Source of the DNA: Candidatus Saccharimonadia bacterium
Lineage (GTDB): Bacteria > Patescibacteriota > Saccharimonadia > Saccharimonadales > SZUA-47
Assembly (NCBI GenBank): GCA_938050265.1
Contig: CALLJT010000063.1
Coordinates: forward strand, 1 to 9,619
Reading direction: 5' to 3'
Length of the DNA stretch: 9,619 nucleotides
Part shown: positions 6,544 through 9,619 of the stretch, one piece after another
Numbering within the stretch: the stretch's first letter is position 1
How the letters are laid out: every line of letters begins with the position of its first letter
The notes under the pieces: generated by a model
Seen by the model: only the letters and a program-made list of their open reading frames with translations
Databases searched by the model: none
Told to the model about the DNA's origin: nothing
Position numbers and translations under genes: made by a program

Positions 6544-7227
6544 CTATTTACGTTTACGCGTCACCTTTGTTTTTGAGTTAGAAGACGTTGATACGCGTGC
6601 ATCAGGAGCAAACAGCCCCGCATAGACGTTCATACCGAGCACCATACCGACGACTGGCGCTATCGCGTACATCACAGTCAGTGAGTTGTTCGCCAATGCG
6701 ACTGCTGGGTTCAAGAACCCTGGCGCACCCGGTGTCATAGTCGCGATCATAATACCAAATGTCAGTGCTGCACCTATCGTGAACGCTGCCTGGTAGTCCT
6801 TGAGGCCGTGATACACAGCTGCTGCGATACCCATGCCGAATATGAACGTACCGATCACCTCTGAGAAGAACAATGCACCGTCGAAGCTTGTGTCGACAAG
6901 GCCTGAGATGTCGTTGCCTGTTACGCTCTGATACAGCGCAAACGCCACCGCTCCACCGAGCACCTGCGCTGCCACATACACGACGGCCTGAGTGGACTCG
7001 ATTTTTTTCAGAGACCAGAGCCCGACTGTCACCGCTGGGTTGACATGAGCACCAGAAATTTTGCCGAACATACCGACGATCAGCGCCAGCACCATACCGA
7101 CCGTGAGTGAAATGTACCATGCAGCGTTGCCGAGACTGAACAAGTCAACGACGCGCAGTACTGTTGATGCGAGCAGGGCAGTACCCAGAAACTCTGCGAC
7201 AACGACGCTTACTTTTGATTTTTCCAT
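6544..7227 (-). CDS. Aquaporin / glycerol-facilitator family channel (MIP), atypical filter
   Basis: A 227-residue membrane channel of the MIP family, with six hydrophobic segments and two half-helices. The N-terminal AEFLGTALL is the family's helix 1 signature. The first NPA is GAHVNPAVTVG (63-65) and the second is GFLNPAVALANN (173-175). The repeat layout and length fit AqpZ- or GlpF-like proteins that pass water or small neutral solutes through the inner membrane. The residue after the second NPA is Val176, where almost all family members carry the pore-lining Arg of the aromatic/Arg filter, so substrate choice cannot be inferred from standard rules. The C-terminus is a polar tail ending KTKVTRKRK. 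AGGAGG eight bases upstream supports the start. It follows the antiporter gene on the same strand by 78 bases and has its own promoter candidate, so both separate and joint transcription are possible. Confidence 0.92.
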   Translation of the reverse strand: MEKSKVSVVVAEFLGTALLASTVLRVVDLFSLGNAAWYISLTVGMVLALIVGMFGKISGAHVNPAVTVGLWSLKKIESTQAVVYVAAQVLGGAVAFALYQSVTGNDISGLVDTSFDGALFFSEVIGTFIFGMGIAAAVYHGLKDYQAAFTIGAALTFGIMIATMTPGAPGFLNPAVALANNSLTVMYAIAPVVGMVLGMNVYAGLFAPDARVSTSSNSKTKVTRKRK

Positions 7228-7235
7228 ACCTAAAA

Positions 7236-7241
7236 CCTCCT
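7236..7241 (-). promoter_or_regulatory. Consensus SD of the aquaporin gene
   Basis: AGGAGG (minus strand) lies eight bases before ATG 7227. This shows that the organism's ribosomes do use the canonical anti-SD, although most genes in this window lack such a site. Confidence 0.8.
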
Positions 7242-7245
7242 AGTG

Positions 7246-7275
7246 TTTATAGCTACAGTATAAACCTATTGTCAA
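7246..7275 (-). promoter_or_regulatory. Promoter candidate for the aquaporin gene
   Basis: A perfect -35 TTGACA (7270-7275, minus strand) is followed after 18 bases by TATAAA (7246-7251). Transcription from that -10 would start at about 7239, inside the SD. An alternative -10, TATACT (7257-7262), would give a better leader but lacks a good -35. The region has promoter character; the exact start is uncertain. Confidence 0.45.
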
Positions 7276-7305
7276 ACGACGCAAAGCTCAACGAGATTAG
7301 AATTG

Positions 7306-8985
7306 CTATTTCTTTTTCTTAGTAGACTTTTTCTTTGGCTTAGTAGCTTTTTTCTTCGCGGCTAGCGTAGCAGCTCGTTTTTCTTGGGCAGCTTCTTTGG
7401 CTTTTGCTTCAGCGCGGTCTAGTTTCTGTTCTGCTTTCAGCGCGAGGCCGTATTTCTTAATCAAACTTGGAGCTACAAATGTCGTGAGTATGACAACCAG
7501 TACAATGGTACTAAATACTTCGTTAGACAAAACGTTCAGGCCAGTATCTGGATCGACTATGGCACTTCCAGTTGCAGCAAAAATCAATCCGACTTCACCA
7601 CGAGGCACCATAGATACACCCACGAGCATCTTTTCGTTTTTGCTACCGTCAGACGCGAGGCCAGCCACCCACTTAGATGCAATTGCAACAATAGAAATTA
7701 TGCCGGCAACAAGATACAGCTTAGGCTGCAACAAAGAGCCAAAGTCTATCTGCATACCAGTAAATACGAAGAACACTGGTACAAAAATCAGTCCAATACT
7801 GTTGATGAGATCCTCGACATGAGCGTGACGATGCCGCTTAATGAGCGTTGCGATGTTTTCACCGTGTACGTCGTCATCACTGAGGTGTTTGATGTCTTTC
7901 ACAATGTCAGGGTCACTAAAGCGTTCGAAGTGCACAGCATCCAGCAAGAGACCTGCGGCAAACGCGCCAATAATCGGCTCGAGACCAAACAGTTCTGCGA
8001 GATACCCAAACGTCAACGCAAACCCAATAGCAAGGGCAAGTTTCATGCCGATACCATCGTGGATACTACTGAATAGCTTCGAGATTGGCTTCGCTAGGAA
8101 CGTTCCGAGGATAATTGACCCAGCAAGGAAACCAAACGAAGTAACTACAAGCTCTGCAACGACACCTGCAGTAAGCTCTTCGCCGCGGGCAAGTGCTGAC
8201 ACCATAGCGAGGACCATAAGGCCAAGTACGTCATCGATAACAGCAGCGCCAAGCACTGTTTGAGCGGCGCGGCTTTTTGTGAGTTTCAGAGAGCGGAACA
8301 CAGAAGCTGTTATACCAACGCTCGTTGCAACGAGTGATGCGCCCAAAAACAGTCGAGCGTTCGAAGATTCGTCACCAAAGAACATAGGACCGAGTATGAT
8401 ACTGCCGGCTACGAACGGCACAACAACACCGATGAGCGCTACGCCGAGTGCGCGGCCACCAACTTTTTTCATTTCTTTGAGGTTTGACTCAAGACCGATA
8501 GAGAACAAGAGCAGAAGCGCACCGAACTGTGCAAGGAAACTGATGGTTTCGTTTTGCGCTGTATCTTTAATAAACGCCGCGATCTCGCCGAGGCCTCCGA
8601 GCAACCCACCTGCGCCGACGTGCGTCGTCAGGAAGTACCCAATGCCCGAGAGCACAACACCTGCAAGTAGCTCACCGATAACAGCAGGTTGGCCGTACTT
8701 CTCGACAAAGTTACCCAGTTTACCTGCGAGCAGTACCAATGCGAACATCGCAAACACGATACCGAAATGGTGTGCGCCGCCTTCGCTGTGACCATCACCG
8801 TGGTCGTCGCCTGCATGTGAAGCAGAGTGACCATCAACTTCATCTGCTGCATATTCAACGTCTGCACCATGCAGAGCTTCTGAAGTAGCAGTATCAGTTG
8901 CGGCATGGGCAACTGGACTATTCGTGAGTGCTACAGGCACGAGTGACAATGCACCGATTACGGCGCTAATGAGTAGTTTTTTCAT
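7306..8985 (-). CDS. CPA2-type cation/proton antiporter with signal peptide and His-rich N-terminus
   Basis: A 559-residue transporter of the CPA2 (NapA/KefB-like) superfamily. Residues 1-28 form a signal peptide (MKKLL..., cleavage after AHA). Residues 29-73 are an Asp/His-rich segment with seven histidines between 39 and 73, expected outside the membrane. About 12-13 membrane helices follow from 74. Key sites are TSVGIT (221-226), the ion-binding pair Asp251-Asp252 in VIDDVLGL, Lys438 in ASKW, and PRGEVG (461-466). The Asp-Asp pair plus a matching Lys resembles electrogenic Na+/H+ exchangers such as NapA; KefB-type K+ efflux is the alternative. An inserted cytosolic loop (about 355-395) contains RHRHAH. 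From 518 the tail is helical and charged, ending in a Lys-rich stretch. No TrkA-N/RCK domain is present. Start ATG 8985 gives the clean signal peptide, though no SD precedes it. It likely controls cytosolic Na+ or pH alongside the aquaporin. Confidence 0.9.
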   Translation of the reverse strand: MKKLLISAVIGALSLVPVALTNSPVAHAATDTATSEALHGADVEYAADEVDGHSASHAGDDHGDGHSEGGAHHFGIVFAMFALVLLAGKLGNFVEKYGQPAVIGELLAGVVLSGIGYFLTTHVGAGGLLGGLGEIAAFIKDTAQNETISFLAQFGALLLLFSIGLESNLKEMKKVGGRALGVALIGVVVPFVAGSIILGPMFFGDESSNARLFLGASLVATSVGITASVFRSLKLTKSRAAQTVLGAAVIDDVLGLMVLAMVSALARGEELTAGVVAELVVTSFGFLAGSIILGTFLAKPISKLFSSIHDGIGMKLALAIGFALTFGYLAELFGLEPIIGAFAAGLLLDAVHFERFSDPDIVKDIKHLSDDDVHGENIATLIKRHRHAHVEDLINSIGLIFVPVFFVFTGMQIDFGSLLQPKLYLVAGIISIVAIASKWVAGLASDGSKNEKMLVGVSMVPRGEVGLIFAATGSAIVDPDTGLNVLSNEVFSTIVLVVILTTFVAPSLIKKYGLALKAEQKLDRAEAKAKEAAQEKRAATLAAKKKATKPKKKSTKKKK

Positions 8986-8999
8986 ATATAGTTTTTTGG

Positions 9000-9026
9000 C
9001 GTCCTGGGCGGACGTTCGCTGGGAAC
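9000..9026 (-). promoter_or_regulatory. Two GC-rich stem-loops in the 5' leader of the antiporter mRNA
   Basis: Within an AT-rich spacer, CGTCC (9000-9004) pairs with GGACG (9010-9014), and GTTC (9014-9017) pairs with GAAC (9023-9026). They share base 9014, so they may be alternatives or stacked. They sit between the predicted transcription start near 9059 and the start codon at 8985, where no SD is seen. They could affect message stability or translation; no known riboswitch class is recognised. Confidence 0.4.
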
Positions 9027-9065
9027 CTTTACTTTGATAAGTTATTAAGATGTTATAAAAACTGT

Positions 9066-9094
9066 ATTATATATCACACTTCTACCTCGATCAA
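9066..9094 (-). promoter_or_regulatory. Sigma-70-type promoter for the antiporter gene
   Basis: On the minus strand TTGATC (9089-9094) is followed after exactly 17 bases by a perfect TATAAT (9066-9071). The start would be near 9059, giving a leader of about 74 bases. This is the best-formed promoter in the window. Confidence 0.6.
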
Positions 9095-9181
9095 CTAAAA
9101 CACCTCTGTTAGACTCTGTAAAAATAACAATGGTCGGACACACAGTAGAACCACCTGCAGCCCGCACGCATCAAAACGACG

Positions 9182-9222
9182 TTGCAATATATCATGAACG
9201 ATATATACTGTTTGTATATACT
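9182..9222 (+). promoter_or_regulatory. Promoter and operator-like dyads before the gene at 9241
   Basis: TTGCAA (9182-9187) and TATACT (9204-9209) are 16 bases apart and form a fair promoter; a second TATACT lies at 9217-9222. Two perfect inverted repeats overlap it: ATATATC/GATATAT (9187-9193 and 9200-9206, six-base spacer) and TATATAC/GTATATA (9202-9208 and 9214-9220, five-base spacer). The second covers the -10 region, which suits a repressor site. Confidence 0.45.
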
Positions 9223-9240
9223 AGATAGATTATCTCAACC

Positions 9241-9612
9241 ATGACATCGCCAACTGAGCAACTACCCGCAGCAGAAGCACTCGTACTAGGGGCCTTTCCG
9301 AACGGACAGGCATATGGCCAGTATGGACCTGAAGCCTACGGTGGTGCTGTCCTTGGCCCACTCATTGCCTTAACAGACGCACCGCCGCATGAAAACTCAA
9401 CATTCCCTAAACAGCCTACCGCAACCGAGAGCGATCAAACAGGCAAGGTCGAGACTGAGACTACTGAGCAACAGCCGCCTATTCCAAGCTCACAAACCTT
9501 AGGTCAGATTGCCACAGAACTCACTGTACTCATTATCGGTGGCACACTCGTTGCCCCTGACAGCCAGAACCAGCAACACAGCGGCCAAGACGACTACGCG
9601 CTCGCCGCCTAA
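9241..9612 (+). CDS. Hypothetical Gln/Pro/Thr-rich protein, unrecognised
   Basis: A 123-residue protein of no recognised family. Residues 1-48 have a hydrophobic and Gly/Tyr/Ala-rich part (ALVLGAFPNGQAYGQYGPEAYGG, broken into AVLGPLIALTD). Residues about 49-88 are polar, rich in Pro, Thr, Glu and Gln, and probably disordered. Residues about 90-106 are hydrophobic (ELTVLIIGGTLVA) and the end is Gln/Ser/Asp-rich, closing in ALAA. It has no signal peptide, no cysteine and few basic residues, so it is acidic. The frame is complete, with ATG and TAA inside the window, and a promoter with dyads stands in front, which supports a real gene. No SD precedes the ATG. It could be a surface or membrane-associated accessory protein, but nothing fixes a role. 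Confidence 0.6.
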   Translation: MTSPTEQLPAAEALVLGAFPNGQAYGQYGPEAYGGAVLGPLIALTDAPPHENSTFPKQPTATESDQTGKVETETTEQQPPIPSSQTLGQIATELTVLIIGGTLVAPDSQNQQHSGQDDYALAA

Positions 9613-9619
9613 GCTATCA

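Noticed and set aside
6602..7120. 172-residue minus-strand frame overlapping the aquaporin
   Set aside because: It is the aquaporin sequence read in another frame; Arg/Cys/Ser-rich with no domain, while the aquaporin frame has both NPA motifs.
7841..8263. 140-residue + strand frame and other long + strand frames inside the antiporter gene
   Set aside because: They are shadows of a clearly identified membrane protein gene; composition is Ser/Arg/Pro-rich and no start signal is present.
9130..9228. 32-codon frame between the antiporter and the last gene, possibly a leader peptide
   Set aside because: It has no SD, no conserved look, and runs through the dyads and promoter of the next gene. 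The AT-rich spacing TAAAAA before its ATG is weak.

Overview
The window looks like chromosomal DNA of a small-genome bacterium, most likely a Candidate Phyla Radiation member such as Saccharibacteria (TM7). The reasons are the mix of short conserved-hypothetical genes, a DUF2130 protein, a lone FecR-domain protein without FecI or TonB partners, sparse Shine-Dalgarno sites, and TGA used as a stop (2636-2638). The phylum call rests on recognising protein styles, not on a marker gene. No mobile element, CRISPR array, rRNA or tRNA was seen.

Layout. 1-203: non-coding, with several small hairpins; it may be the 3' end of a structured RNA. 204-1442 (+): DUF2130 protein. 1518-1988 (+): small PD-(D/E)XK-like protein. 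2089-2286 (-) and 2393-2638 (+): a divergent pair of small genes, one acidic and soluble, one hydrophobic. 2677-3219 (-): DUF1697 protein. 3335-4981 (+): ABC-F ATPase. 5056-6450 (+): membrane-anchored FecR-domain protein. 6544-7227 (-): aquaporin-family channel. 7306-8985 (-): CPA2-type cation/proton antiporter with a signal peptide and a His-rich outer segment. 9241-9612 (+): unrecognised Gln/Pro/Thr-rich protein, divergent from the antiporter.

How the genes relate. Most genes appear to have their own promoter rather than forming long operons. The exception could be antiporter then aquaporin: same strand, 78 bases apart, a strong intrinsic terminator only after the aquaporin, and a combined role in ion and water balance. 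The FecR-domain protein, the antiporter and the aquaporin make 5056-8985 a cell-envelope block. The left half is mainly nucleic-acid or translation related (two nuclease-fold candidates and ABC-F).

The main oddities are: repeated -10 boxes only 5-8 bases before start codons without an SD (probable leaderless mRNAs); an aquaporin whose second NPA is followed by Val instead of the near-invariant selectivity-filter Arg; the His-rich secreted N-terminus of the antiporter; and AT-rich dyads over the promoter of the last gene. I see good candidates for follow-up but no complete undescribed multi-gene system.
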